Source: Gemmatimonadota bacterium (lineage in GTDB: Bacteria; Gemmatimonadota; Gemmatimonadetes; Gemmatimonadales; Gemmatimonadaceae). Taken from it: 55,103 bases of DNA. A program made the position numbers and the translations under genes. The DNA is taken from positions 1 through 55,103 of the forward strand of contig JAJTHG010000028.1 of NCBI GenBank assembly GCA_021298835.1, in the 5' to 3' direction. The notes under the pieces are model-generated. The model worked only from the letters and a program-made list of their open reading frames with translations, did not search any database and was not told the DNA's origin. Every line of letters begins with the position of its first letter. The stretch's first letter is position 1. This document shows positions 19,290 to 28,341 of the stretch, piece by piece.

Positions 19290-20453
19290 ATGGCCATCGC
19301 GACCGACGCCCGTCCCGCCCTGACCCACCTCTCGGACGAGGAGCAGCTCTTCCGCGACTCGGTCGCGGGATTCGCCGCCGAGCAGGTCGCGCCGCGCGTC
19401 CGCGCGATGGAAACGGCGGGCCGAGTGGACCCCGACCTCATCCGCCAGTACTTCGCGATGGGCCTCATGGGGCTCGAGGTCGGCGAGGCGTACGGCGGCG
19501 CCGGCGGCTCGCTGACGATGGTCACGATCGCCGTCGAGGAGATCTCGAAGGTGGACCCGGCCGCGGCGATCCTCGTGGACGTGCAGAACACGCTGGCGAT
19601 GTATCCCATCGCCACCTACGGCACCGAGGAGCAGAAGCAGCGCTACCTGCCGCGCATGACGCGCGACACTGTCGGCGCCTACGCATTGTCGGAGGCGGGG
19701 TCGGGCTCGGACGCCTTCGGGCTCGCGACGCGCGCACGCCAGGAGGGCGACGACTGGGTGCTCGACGGCCGAAAGCTCTGGATCACCAACGGCGCCGAGG
19801 CGGGGGTGTATGTGGTGTTCGCGACGGTGAACCCCGACGCGGGCTACAAGGGCATCACGGCGTTCGTCGTCGAACGCGGCTTCCCGGGCTTCGCGGTCGG
19901 GCGCAAGGAGGACAAGCTCGGCATCCGCGCGTCGTCCACCTGCGAGCTCATCCTCGACAACTGCCGCGTGCCGGCGGCCAACGTGCTGGGCCCGGTGGGC
20001 CAGGGCTACAGGATCGCGATCGACACGCTGAACGGCGGGCGCATCGGCATCGGCGCGCAGATGATCGGCGTCGCCGGCGGCGCGCTGGGCGCGGCCATCG
20101 GGTACGTGAAGGAGCGCCGGCAGTTCGACAAGCCGCTCGCGGACTTCCAGGCGATCCAGTTCCAGCTGGCACAGGCCGCGACGGACCTCGAGGCCGCCCG
20201 GCTCATGGTGTACAACGCGGCGCGGCTCAAGGACGCGGGACAGGACATCGCGCGCGAGGGGGCGATGGCGAAGCTCTTTTCGTCGCAGGTGGCGGAACGG
20301 GTGACGGGCCTCGCGATCGAACTGTTCGGGGGCTACGGCTACACCACCGACTACCCGGTGGAGAAGTTCTGGCGCGACGCCAAGATCGGGCAGATCTACG
20401 AGGGAACCTCGAACATGCAGCTGCAGACGATCGCAAAGGCGATCCTGCGCTGA
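19290..20453 (+). CDS. Acyl-CoA dehydrogenase, short/branched-chain type
   Basis: This FAD enzyme of 387 residues introduces a trans-2 double bond into acyl-CoA. Family motifs include YALSEAGSGSDAFGLATRA, KLWITNGAEAGVYVVFA, KLGIRASSTC, LNGGRIGIGAQM and IYEGTSNMQ, which carries the likely catalytic Glu. The wording is closest to short/branched-chain (2-methylbutyryl-CoA) dehydrogenases, so branched-chain amino acid breakdown is the likely role. I chose ATG 19290 because GCGAGG (19275-19280) sits 9 bases upstream. An ATG at 19281 would overlap that ribosome binding site too closely. It is the first of two same-strand genes. Confidence 0.93.
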   Translation: MAIATDARPALTHLSDEEQLFRDSVAGFAAEQVAPRVRAMETAGRVDPDLIRQYFAMGLMGLEVGEAYGGAGGSLTMVTIAVEEISKVDPAAAILVDVQNTLAMYPIATYGTEEQKQRYLPRMTRDTVGAYALSEAGSGSDAFGLATRARQEGDDWVLDGRKLWITNGAEAGVYVVFATVNPDAGYKGITAFVVERGFPGFAVGRKEDKLGIRASSTCELILDNCRVPAANVLGPVGQGYRIAIDTLNGGRIGIGAQMIGVAGGALGAAIGYVKERRQFDKPLADFQAIQFQLAQAATDLEAARLMVYNAARLKDAGQDIAREGAMAKLFSSQVAERVTGLAIELFGGYGYTTDYPVEKFWRDAKIGQIYEGTSNMQLQTIAKAILR

Positions 20454-20461
20454 GCGCTTCC

Positions 20462-22108
20462 GTGCTCAACCATTACCGGCTGCCGGGACTGCCGGTGGTG
20501 TGCTGCGAGTATCCGGCGGTGCCGCGAGACGCCGCGAAGTCGCGCGCCAAGCTCGCCGAGCTCGCCCAGTACGAGCCGGCGCTGATCGTGGACCTCACCA
20601 CGAAGGCCGACCGGGTGGACGGCTACGACCCGGCCGCCGCCCGGTTCCCCGCCGGGCAATGGGGGCAGGGGTCGTGGGCGCCGGAGCGGTTGCACGCACC
20701 GATTCCCGATGCGGGCGTCCCCGACTCGCTCGAGGCGTTCGCCGCGCTGATCGAGCGGATCGGTGACCGGACCGGCTGGGTCGCCGTGCATTGCCGCGGC
20801 GGCATCGGGCGCACCGGGATGGTGGCGGCCGGTCTGCTCGTCCGTGCCGGCTGGCCGGTCGAGGAAGCCCTCGACGCCGTGAACGCGCTCTGGCGCGGCA
20901 CCCCCAAGGCGCAGCAGGGGCCGCTGCGCTTCCTGCGCGCACCGGAGACCGAGGCGCAGTGGGGCATGGTGCGCGCCTACGCGGCGCGCGGCGTCCCGGC
21001 GAAACCGATGCGGCTCGTGCCGCCGTCGGGCGCGGGACGCTGGCACGGGCTCCGCGCCCCGTCCCGGCTCGCGCGGGCCTGCCTGCTCGGGGGGGCGATC
21101 GGCGACGCACTCGGCGCGCCGGTGGAGGTCCGGACGCTGGCGGAGATCCAGCGCGACTACGGCGAGGCGGGCATCACGACCTTCGACGACGCCTACGGCG
21201 TGCGCGGCGCGATCACCGACGACACGCAGATGACGCTGTTCACGGCCGAGGGCGTCTTGCGCGGCCTGACGCACTGGTGGCACGGAGGCAGCGATGCCCC
21301 GGCCGTGATCGCGCGCCGGTCGTACCTGCGGTGGGCGGCGACCCAGGAGCCGGCGGAGCCCGGCGCACCGCGGGGGACGACGCCGCTCGACGATCCGCGC
21401 CTCGCGGTCCAGCGCGCCCCGGGCACGACGTGCCTCACCGCGCTGCGCCCGGGCGCGACCCCCGAGCGGCGGGTCTTCGCGCGCAACGACAGCAAGGGCT
21501 GCGGCACGGTGATGCGCGTGGCACCGGTCGGGCTGCTGCTCGAACCGTCCGCGGCCTTCACGCGCGGCTGCGATGTCTCGCGCATCACGCACGGGCATCC
21601 CGTCGGGTGGCTGGCGGGAGGGGCGATGGCCTCGCTCGTCGCGCACCTCGTACGGGGGGAGCCGCTCGCACACGCGGTGACGAAGGTCGGGGAGCGGCTG
21701 CTCGCGGCGAAGGGGCAGGCGCGCGCGGGGGCACACGTCGCCCGGGCGCTGTCCACGGGCCACGCGGTGGGCTCGATGTGCGGGCCCGACCTCGCTCCCG
21801 CGCAGATCGAGCGGCTGGGCGGTGGCTGGGTGGCGGAAGAGGCGCTCGCGATCGCCGTGGCGTGCGCGGCGGCGAGTCCCGGCGACTTCGCCACTGCGGT
21901 GCGGCTGGCGGTGAATCACTCCGGCCTCTCGACCGGTTCGATGACCGGCCAGCTCGCGGGGCTGCTCGTCGGGCTCGAGGGCATTCCGGTCGAGTGGCAC
22001 CGGCAGGTGGAGCTTGGCGACCTCGTGACGGCGGTGGCGGACGACCTCGCCTTCGGCGGGCCGGGGGAGCGGTGGTGGCGCGCGCGGTGGCCGGAGGAGC
22101 AGGGGTGA
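20462..22108 (+). CDS. Fusion of a dual-specificity-type phosphatase and an ADP-ribosylglycohydrolase
   Basis: The protein is about 548 residues from GTG 20462, 8 bases after the dehydrogenase stop. Residues 1-180 form a cysteine phosphatase domain with the signature HCRGGIGRT (His110, Cys111, Arg117). Residues from about 195 to the end resemble the DraG/ARH ADP-ribosylglycohydrolases: GGAIGDALGAPVE, AITDDTQMTLFTAEG and a late NHSG (485-488). The usual metal-binding stretch after NHSG (D-S-D-S/T) is missing; here it reads LSTGSMTG, about two residues short. The first metal motif, TDDT, is intact. A role in removing phosphate and ADP-ribose marks is an inference, and the second activity is doubtful. 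Confidence 0.85.
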   Translation: MLNHYRLPGLPVVCCEYPAVPRDAAKSRAKLAELAQYEPALIVDLTTKADRVDGYDPAAARFPAGQWGQGSWAPERLHAPIPDAGVPDSLEAFAALIERIGDRTGWVAVHCRGGIGRTGMVAAGLLVRAGWPVEEALDAVNALWRGTPKAQQGPLRFLRAPETEAQWGMVRAYAARGVPAKPMRLVPPSGAGRWHGLRAPSRLARACLLGGAIGDALGAPVEVRTLAEIQRDYGEAGITTFDDAYGVRGAITDDTQMTLFTAEGVLRGLTHWWHGGSDAPAVIARRSYLRWAATQEPAEPGAPRGTTPLDDPRLAVQRAPGTTCLTALRPGATPERRVFARNDSKGCGTVMRVAPVGLLLEPSAAFTRGCDVSRITHGHPVGWLAGGAMASLVAHLVRGEPLAHAVTKVGERLLAAKGQARAGAHVARALSTGHAVGSMCGPDLAPAQIERLGGGWVAEEALAIAVACAAASPGDFATAVRLAVNHSGLSTGSMTGQLAGLLVGLEGIPVEWHRQVELGDLVTAVADDLAFGGPGERWWRARWPEEQG

Positions 22109-22163
22109 CGGCCGTCGCAGCTCGGGCGCATGTCTCGCCCGACGCCGCGACGGGATCGCCCCT

Positions 22164-23993
22164 TCAGGGATCGGTGCGCCCGTGCAGGATGCCCGCGCGG
22201 ATCCGCTGGGCCGCGGGGGTCGCGCGCGGGTCGGCGACCAGTCGCGAGACTGTCCGCACGCCGAGCGCGAGTGGCAATTGCAGCCGCACGTCCGCGCCGC
22301 CCCGCCGCACGACGAGCGGCAGCAGGGTGCCCGATGGCACGTCGCGGTACTTCGCGCGGAAGCGCGCGCCGAACGTACCGTCGGTCACGGGGATATCGCC
22401 CACCATGGCCAGCAGGTCGCCCGGTTGGACGCCCGCCTGCGCGGCGGCCCCGCCGGCGGTGACCTCCTCGACCCGCACGCCCGTGGAATCGGCGCGCGTG
22501 AGCACGCCGAGCCGCGGCTCGCGGATCGAGTCCACCTGCAGCCGGAAGCCCGCGAGCGGCAACCACGCGTCCCACGGGTACGGCTCGCGACCATCCACGT
22601 ATCGCTCGCGGAACCCCGCGAGGCGGGGCGCCTGCGGCCCAGCCGCTCGGGTCACCGACGCCCACCACTGTTCCTCGGTGAAGCCCTGGCCCCGCTTGAA
22701 CGTCTGCTGGTAGAGCGCACGCATGACGTCGTCGAGCCCGGCCGCATTGTCGGACGCGTCGCGAATCAGGATGTCGAGGGCGAACCCCGCGAGCGCTCCC
22801 TTGGGATAGTAGACGCCCTGCGAGCCGTCCTCGGGAAGGAGCCAGGCACCCAGCGACGCATCCTCGAGCGCGGTCACCGGGGCCTGCGCGGCCTGCGCCA
22901 TCTTCTCCACGACCGCCGACATGAAGTCGGTCGAGTCACCGACCGCGCCCCGGACGAGCATGACGTCGGCGTAGTAGTCGGTGATCCCTTCGCTCACCCA
23001 GAGCAGGGTCGTCGGCTGCCAGCGGTCGTAGCGATACGGGACGAGGTCGCGCGGGCGAAGCCGCTTGACGTTGAACGCATGGAAGATCTCGTGCGAATAG
23101 AGCGAGTGGAGGAACGGATCGCCGATCGCCGGCAACGCCACGACGTCGAGGTGCGAGTTCGCGTGCTCGAGGCCGCTCGCACCGCCGAAATCCGGGGCCG
23201 CCACCTGCAGCAGCGTATAGTGCGCCCAGGGTACCTCGCCGAAGACCGCCGCCTGCGGCGGGACCATCCGCGCGAGAACCGCCCACACGGAATCGCGGGC
23301 CGTGCCGGCCAGCGACCCGGCAGGATACGTCGCGAGGCGGAACGGCTTGCCCGCGACCTGCGCCGAGTCGAGGTCGAACGCGCCGACCAGCACCGGCGCG
23401 TCCACCAGCTCGTGGTAGTTCGACGCCCGGTACGTCCGCGGGGCACCGGCCGGCTCGAGCCCGGTCGCGACCTTCCAATCGGGCTCCGTGGCGACGGTCA
23501 CCGTCGCCCCCCAGTCGGTACCGCGTCCCTCCGGATAGTGGAACAGGTTGGTCCCGTTGAAGAAGCCGACGTCGGCCGCGGTCCACGCTTCCGAGGGGTC
23601 GAGCTTCGTCGCGAGGTAGCGGAACCGCACGGTCAGGCGCCCGGCCACTGCGGGCCGGACGCGCCAGGTGTCGGGATCGAGCTTGTCCCACGTGACGGGA
23701 CGGCCGGTGGCGTCCACGACCTCGAAGCCGGCGACCCATCGGGCGAAGTTCGTCACCTCGTATGCGCCGGGCGTCCAGACGGGGAGCGATAGCAGGACGG
23801 GAGCGTCGCCGCCCACCGTGAACTGCATCGCGACGGCGAACTGCCGCTGGGCCGCGGTCGCGCGCGTGAAGCTGACGGTGTACGCGACGTCGCGGATCGG
23901 GGCCGAGACGGGGGTGGGTTGCGCGGCCGCGGGGGCCGGGGGCGATGCGGGAACCGCGAGGCATCCGACGGCGGCGAGGGCGAGGAAGCGCAT
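22164..23993 (-). CDS. M61 family (glycyl) aminopeptidase with PDZ domain
   Basis: This exported zinc peptidase of 609 residues has a signal peptide ending near PAAAQ. The N-terminal beta domain (about 30-200) precedes the catalytic domain with HEIFH (301-305) and the downstream ligand Glu335 in WVSEGITDYYAD, as in M61. A PDZ domain near residues 490-580 carries AGVQPGDLLAMVGD. Enzymes of this family release N-terminal Gly or Ala from peptides in the periplasm. It is read leftwards, and its start is 65 bases from that of the divergent OPT transporter, which may import the products. That link is an inference. Confidence 0.93.
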   Translation of the reverse strand: MRFLALAAVGCLAVPASPPAPAAAQPTPVSAPIRDVAYTVSFTRATAAQRQFAVAMQFTVGGDAPVLLSLPVWTPGAYEVTNFARWVAGFEVVDATGRPVTWDKLDPDTWRVRPAVAGRLTVRFRYLATKLDPSEAWTAADVGFFNGTNLFHYPEGRGTDWGATVTVATEPDWKVATGLEPAGAPRTYRASNYHELVDAPVLVGAFDLDSAQVAGKPFRLATYPAGSLAGTARDSVWAVLARMVPPQAAVFGEVPWAHYTLLQVAAPDFGGASGLEHANSHLDVVALPAIGDPFLHSLYSHEIFHAFNVKRLRPRDLVPYRYDRWQPTTLLWVSEGITDYYADVMLVRGAVGDSTDFMSAVVEKMAQAAQAPVTALEDASLGAWLLPEDGSQGVYYPKGALAGFALDILIRDASDNAAGLDDVMRALYQQTFKRGQGFTEEQWWASVTRAAGPQAPRLAGFRERYVDGREPYPWDAWLPLAGFRLQVDSIREPRLGVLTRADSTGVRVEEVTAGGAAAQAGVQPGDLLAMVGDIPVTDGTFGARFRAKYRDVPSGTLLPLVVRRGGADVRLQLPLALGVRTVSRLVADPRATPAAQRIRAGILHGRTDP

Positions 23994-24058
23994 GGGGAGG
24001 GGCGGCGGGGCGTGAGGCGACCGAGGCGAAGCTAGCGCCCGGCGGGCATATTCGGAGC

Positions 24059-26215
24059 ATGCCCGCCCCAGCCGCCCCCGCGCCGGCCCCAGACGCCGGC
24101 GACGCGCCGACGCCCTACGTCGCCGCCGACCGCACGCTCGTCGAGTTCACCCCCGGAGCCGTGCTCCTCGGGGTGCTGCTCGGCCTCGTCTTCGCCGCCT
24201 CGAGCGTGTACCTCGCGCTCAAGATCGGGCTGACCGTCAGCGCGTCGATCCCGATCGCCGTGCTGTCCATCACCATCTTCCGGTGGATCGGCTCCGCTAT
24301 GGGGGCGGAGGGACCGCAGATCCTGCGCAACAACCTCGTCCAGACGACGGGCTCCGCCGGCGAGTCCATCGCCGCCGGCGTGGTGTTCACCCTGCCGGCG
24401 CTGCTGCTGCTCGGGTACGAACTGCCGTGGACGAAGGTCGCGGCGATCGCGCTCGTCGGAGGGCTCTTGGGCGTGCTCTTGATGGTCCCGCTGCGGCGAT
24501 CGCTGATCGTCAAGGAGCACGCGACGCTGCGGTATCCCGAAGGCACCGCCTGCGCCGACGTGCTGATCGTCGGCGAGGAGCGCGGCGTGCAGGCGAAGAC
24601 GGTCTTCCTCGGCTTCGGGCTGGGGGCGCTCTACAAGCTCGGCAATGCGGGGCTGCACCTGTGGACCGAGGTGCCGCGCTGGATCTTCGAGCGCGTCGGC
24701 CCCGGGGGAAAGAAGCAGCTCTTCGGCGAGCTGCAGGTCGAGGTGAGCCCCGAACTCACCGGCGTCGGCTACATCATCGGCCCGCAGATCGCGGGCTACC
24801 TGTTCGCGGGCGGGGTGCTCTCGTTCTTCGTGCTGATCCCCGCGATCAAGCTCTTCGGCGCCGGGCTCGCCGAGCCGATCTTCCCCGCCACCGTGCCGAT
24901 CGCCGAGATGACGGCGATGCAGGTGCGCGCGAACTACGTGTTCTACATCGGCGCGGGGGCGGTGACGGCGGCGGGGATCATCTCGCTCGTCCGCTCGCTG
25001 CCGGTGATCCTGCAGGCGATGGTCGCGGGCCTCGCGTCCATCGGCGCGGGCGGTGCCGCTGGCACACTCCGCACGGAGCGCGAACTGGCGATGCCGGTCG
25101 TCCTCGGCGGCGCGGTGGCGGCGGTGGCGGCGATGGTGCTGCTGCCCCAGATCGGGATCTCGTTCGCGGGCGCACTGCTGGCGCTGGCCTTCGCCTTCCT
25201 GTTCGTGACGGTCTCGAGCCGCATCACGGGCTCGATCGGCTCGTCGTCGAACCCGATCTCGGGGATGACCGTCGCGACGGTGCTGCTGACGGCGCTGCTC
25301 TTCCTGGCGGCGGGGATGACGAGCATCGAGCATCGCGTGCTGGCGCTCTCGATCGGCGGCGTGGTGTGCGTGGCGGCGGCGGTCGCGGGGGCGACGTCGC
25401 AGGACCTCAAGACGGGCTTCCTCGTGGGCGCGACGCCCAGGAGCCAGCAGGTCGGCCTGGTGTTCGGCGCGGTGACGAGCGCGCTGCTCGTCGGCGGGAT
25501 CATCGCGTTCCTCAACGAGTCGAAGACGACGCTGGTGGCACGCGACTACCCCGGGGTGGCGGTTGACGCGATCGGCGAGCGCACGCGCACCGCTCCCGAC
25601 GGCCGGACGTACCGCGAGGGCCACCTGTACGAGACGACCGGCTCCGCGCCCGCGGGGCGGTACCTCGTGGACGACGCCGGGGCGATCCGCTTCCTGGTGG
25701 ACCCGGGGATCGGCGGACGCGAACCGGTGGGCGCGGACGGCCGGACGGTGACGAAGCTCGACTCGCCCAAGGCGCAGATCATGGCGCTGGTCGTGGACGG
25801 GATCCTGACGCAGAAGTTGCCGTGGGGACTCATCCTCATCGGCGCCTTCCTGGCGATCGCGCTCGAGCTCATGGGCCTGTCGTCCCTGCCGATCGCGGTG
25901 GGGGTGTACCTGCCGATCGCGACCAGCGCGACGATGTTCATCGGCGGGGCGATCCGCTGGATCGTGGACCGGCGGACCGCGGCGGGCGAGGCGCACGGCG
26001 ACTCGGGACCGGGCGTGCTGTTCTCGAGCGGCCTCATCGCGGGCGGCGCGATCACGGGCGTGGCGCTCGCCGGGATCGCGGCGAAGCAGTGGGACGGGGC
26101 GCTCAACCTCGGGGCGGCGCTGGGGCCGATGGCGGAATCACCGGTCGTTGCCCTCGGCGTGTTCGTGGCGGCGCTGGTGGTGCCGCTGCTGGTGGTCGCG
26201 CGTCGGAAGGGCTGA
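24059..26215 (+). CDS. Oligopeptide transporter, OPT family
   Basis: This 718-residue polytopic inner-membrane protein has about 14-16 hydrophobic helices. The family signature near the N-terminus is GLVFAASSVYLALKIGLTVS, followed by AEGPQILRNNLVQTTGSAGESIAAG. OPT proteins are proton-driven symporters of small peptides or, in some subfamilies, metal chelates. A soluble insert near residues 500-600 includes the segment RTYREGHLYETTGSAPAGRY. I chose ATG 24059, which gives a short Pro/Ala-rich N-terminus; an earlier in-frame ATG at 23945 would overlap the divergent peptidase gene. It is divergent from the M61 peptidase. Confidence 0.92.
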   Translation: MPAPAAPAPAPDAGDAPTPYVAADRTLVEFTPGAVLLGVLLGLVFAASSVYLALKIGLTVSASIPIAVLSITIFRWIGSAMGAEGPQILRNNLVQTTGSAGESIAAGVVFTLPALLLLGYELPWTKVAAIALVGGLLGVLLMVPLRRSLIVKEHATLRYPEGTACADVLIVGEERGVQAKTVFLGFGLGALYKLGNAGLHLWTEVPRWIFERVGPGGKKQLFGELQVEVSPELTGVGYIIGPQIAGYLFAGGVLSFFVLIPAIKLFGAGLAEPIFPATVPIAEMTAMQVRANYVFYIGAGAVTAAGIISLVRSLPVILQAMVAGLASIGAGGAAGTLRTERELAMPVVLGGAVAAVAAMVLLPQIGISFAGALLALAFAFLFVTVSSRITGSIGSSSNPISGMTVATVLLTALLFLAAGMTSIEHRVLALSIGGVVCVAAAVAGATSQDLKTGFLVGATPRSQQVGLVFGAVTSALLVGGIIAFLNESKTTLVARDYPGVAVDAIGERTRTAPDGRTYREGHLYETTGSAPAGRYLVDDAGAIRFLVDPGIGGREPVGADGRTVTKLDSPKAQIMALVVDGILTQKLPWGLILIGAFLAIALELMGLSSLPIAVGVYLPIATSATMFIGGAIRWIVDRRTAAGEAHGDSGPGVLFSSGLIAGGAITGVALAGIAAKQWDGALNLGAALGPMAESPVVALGVFVAALVVPLLVVARRKG

Positions 26216-26245
26216 GGCGCGACCCGGTCGGGGACGCCGCTCGCG

Positions 26246-26380
26246 GTGGCGCGCGGCGCGACGGAGCTGGTGATGAACCCGACGGCCGAGGGGCAGGCAG
26301 CGCGGCCGCGCATCCGTCAGCTCACGGAGCCGGCAGGGGTGGTGCTGCCGCAGCTCGTGGCGCTGCCCGAACTGGCGTGA
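26246..26380 (+). other. 44-codon open frame in frame with the end of the OPT gene; possible remnant
   Basis: After the OPT stop the same frame stays open to TGA 26378-26380. From GTG 26246 it would encode 44 residues with protein-like composition (TELVMNPTAEGQ, VVLPQLVALPELA). No ribosome binding site is evident and I recognise no family. It could be the 3' end of a lost gene or chance in GC-rich DNA. The remaining bases to 26470 hold nothing I can identify. Confidence 0.25.
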
Positions 26381-26470
26381 CGGGCGTCACGCCACGGAGG
26401 TGATGGCGGTCATCGTCCCGATGTGCGCCACGCCCACGCGCGCGGGGGCGGTGCTGCGACATCGTGCAGC

Positions 26471-27130
26471 ATGCGACCACACTCGGGCACGTTCATCGTC
26501 GTCACGCTCCTCGCCATGCTGGCCACCGGATGCTCCCACCCCATGCAGATCCACGGTCCCCGGATTCGACCGGGCACGAGCATTGGCGTCGTGCTCCCGG
26601 GCTTCACACGCGCGAGCCCGGGGCCCGGCGGCGCGCCGCGTCATCCCGTGCGGGTCCTCCCGGTGGGTGGCTTCGTCGCGTGGACGGGACGGCTCGAGGA
26701 CGAAGGCGCGTGGAAACCCGGCTGGCTGCTCGGCGCGCATCTCCTTCCCTTCGACCTCCTGCCCCGCGCCACTGGCTACGTGGAACTGACGAACCCCACG
26801 TCGCCGGTCACGATGGGCGTCGGCACCACGCTGGGCCACAACATCGGCCAGCTCTACGCCATGGGCGGCGTTGCGCGGGGCGGGGCGTCGATGTTCGGTG
26901 TCGTCCGGGTGACGTCGCACCATGAGCCGCGGCAGTCGCTGTCGGCGACTGTCGTCCGGCCCCTCACCAGCACGACCGCGACCGGGGGCGGCATCGAGAT
27001 TCCCATCGTGCAGGATCTCGCCATGCGACTCGTGATGGAACTCACGAATGGGCGCCGGGTCATCCCGGGTCGCCGCGAGGAGATCCGGCACTGGATCGTG
27101 ACGTTCGGGTTCTCCCGGAGGATTCCCTGA
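26471..27130 (+). CDS. Hypothetical lipoprotein
   Basis: The product is about 219 residues and I recognise no family. From ATG 26471 it has a lipoprotein signal, TFIVVTLLAMLATGC. The mature part is rich in Gly, Val and Thr with alternating hydrophobic residues, for example GWLLGAHLLPFDLL, TSPVTMGVGTTLGHN and WIVTFGFSRR, which suggests a small beta-sheet or barrel-like protein at the outer membrane. An in-frame start at 26423 would add 16 residues lacking a signal character. It is followed 45 bases later by the beta-propeller gene; no functional link is evident. Confidence 0.65.
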   Translation: MRPHSGTFIVVTLLAMLATGCSHPMQIHGPRIRPGTSIGVVLPGFTRASPGPGGAPRHPVRVLPVGGFVAWTGRLEDEGAWKPGWLLGAHLLPFDLLPRATGYVELTNPTSPVTMGVGTTLGHNIGQLYAMGGVARGGASMFGVVRVTSHHEPRQSLSATVVRPLTSTTATGGGIEIPIVQDLAMRLVMELTNGRRVIPGRREEIRHWIVTFGFSRRIP

Positions 27131-27175
27131 CGTGCGGCGGCTGGCCGACGGCCGCCGCACCGCATAGCGTCAGGC

Positions 27176-28249
27176 ATGCCCACTCGTCGCCCCGTGCGGA
27201 CCCGCCCGGCGTTCCGCCCGGCGTTCCGACGTGCCGCCGTGCTCGCGCTGCTGACCCCCGCGTCGCTCGCGGCCCAGCCGGTGCGCGAGTCCCTGATCGT
27301 CCTGCTCAAGTCGGCCGCCGTGGCCGCGGTGGTGGACCCGGTCACCGGCGGCGCACGGTTCCAGGTGGAAACCGGCGCGGCACCCCACGAAGTGGTGACG
27401 AGTCCCGACGGCCGGCTCGCCGTCGTCGCCGACTACGGGACGGGCGAGTCGCCGGGCCGCACGCTGACGGTCATCGACCTCGCGGCGCAGCGCGTGCAGC
27501 GGACGATCGACCTCGGCGACTTCCGCCGGCCGCACGGCCTGCAGTGGATCCCGGGGACACGGCGGGTGGCCGTGACCAGCGAGCAGAATCAGGCGGTGGT
27601 GGTCGTGGACGTCGCGATGGGACACGTCGAGTTCGCGATCCCCACCAACGCGCGCGGCACGCACATGATCGAGCTGTCGCGCGACGGCCGATGGGCATGG
27701 ACCCCCAACATCGGCAGCGGGTCGGTATCGCTGTTCGACCTCATCGAGAAGCGGCTGGTGAAGACGGCGACGGTCGGCGCGGGTCCCGAGGCGATCGCGC
27801 TCTCGCCGGACGAGCGCGAGCTCTGGGTCGGCGACCGGCAGCTCAACCGGGTGACGATCCTCGACGCGCGGACGCTGGATTCGCTCGCGACCCTGCCGAC
27901 GGGCGAGTTCCCGAACCGCGCCAAGTTCACCCCCGACGGCCGTCGCGTGCTCGTGTCGAACGCGCGCTCCGGGACGATCGCGGTGTACGACGCGGCGAAG
28001 CGCCAGCGGCTGGCGGACATCGTCCTGCCCTTCGACTCGACGCGCGCCCGCGACCAGATGCTCGGCGCCGCGATGGGGCGATCGGCGGTGCCGCTCGGGA
28101 TCGTCGTCCACCCGAACGGCAGGCGCGCCTGGGTGGCGCTGGCGGCGACGGACCAGATCGCGGTGCTCGACCTCGAGCGCATGACGGTCGAACGACTGCT
28201 CGAGGCGGGGCGCGAGCCGGACGGGATGGCGCTCGTCATCGGACGGTAG
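27176..28249 (+). CDS. YncE-like seven-bladed beta-propeller protein
   Basis: This 357-residue exported protein has an Arg-rich signal peptide ending near SLAAQ. Propeller blades follow with repeating HxVVTSPDGRLAVVADYG, GLQWIPGTRRVAVTSEQ, MIELSRDGRWAWTPN, AIALSPDERELWVGD, AKFTPDGRRVLVSN and GIVVHPNGRRAWVA strands. This is the YVTN/YncE/cytochrome cd1-like pattern. Such proteins often bind partners or carry cofactors, but no haem or metal site is visible here, so the role is unknown. The TAT-exported aminotransferase starts 92 bases downstream on the same strand, and the two may be cotranscribed. Confidence 0.85.
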   Translation: MPTRRPVRTRPAFRPAFRRAAVLALLTPASLAAQPVRESLIVLLKSAAVAAVVDPVTGGARFQVETGAAPHEVVTSPDGRLAVVADYGTGESPGRTLTVIDLAAQRVQRTIDLGDFRRPHGLQWIPGTRRVAVTSEQNQAVVVVDVAMGHVEFAIPTNARGTHMIELSRDGRWAWTPNIGSGSVSLFDLIEKRLVKTATVGAGPEAIALSPDERELWVGDRQLNRVTILDARTLDSLATLPTGEFPNRAKFTPDGRRVLVSNARSGTIAVYDAAKRQRLADIVLPFDSTRARDQMLGAAMGRSAVPLGIVVHPNGRRAWVALAATDQIAVLDLERMTVERLLEAGREPDGMALVIGR

Positions 28250-28341
28250 GACGACGGGCACCGTGCCGCCAGCGGGGGCGCCCTTGTCGTTGCGTCGGCG
28301 CGGCAGCACGTTCCGGCGACGCCTTCCCCCGAGCCGACACG

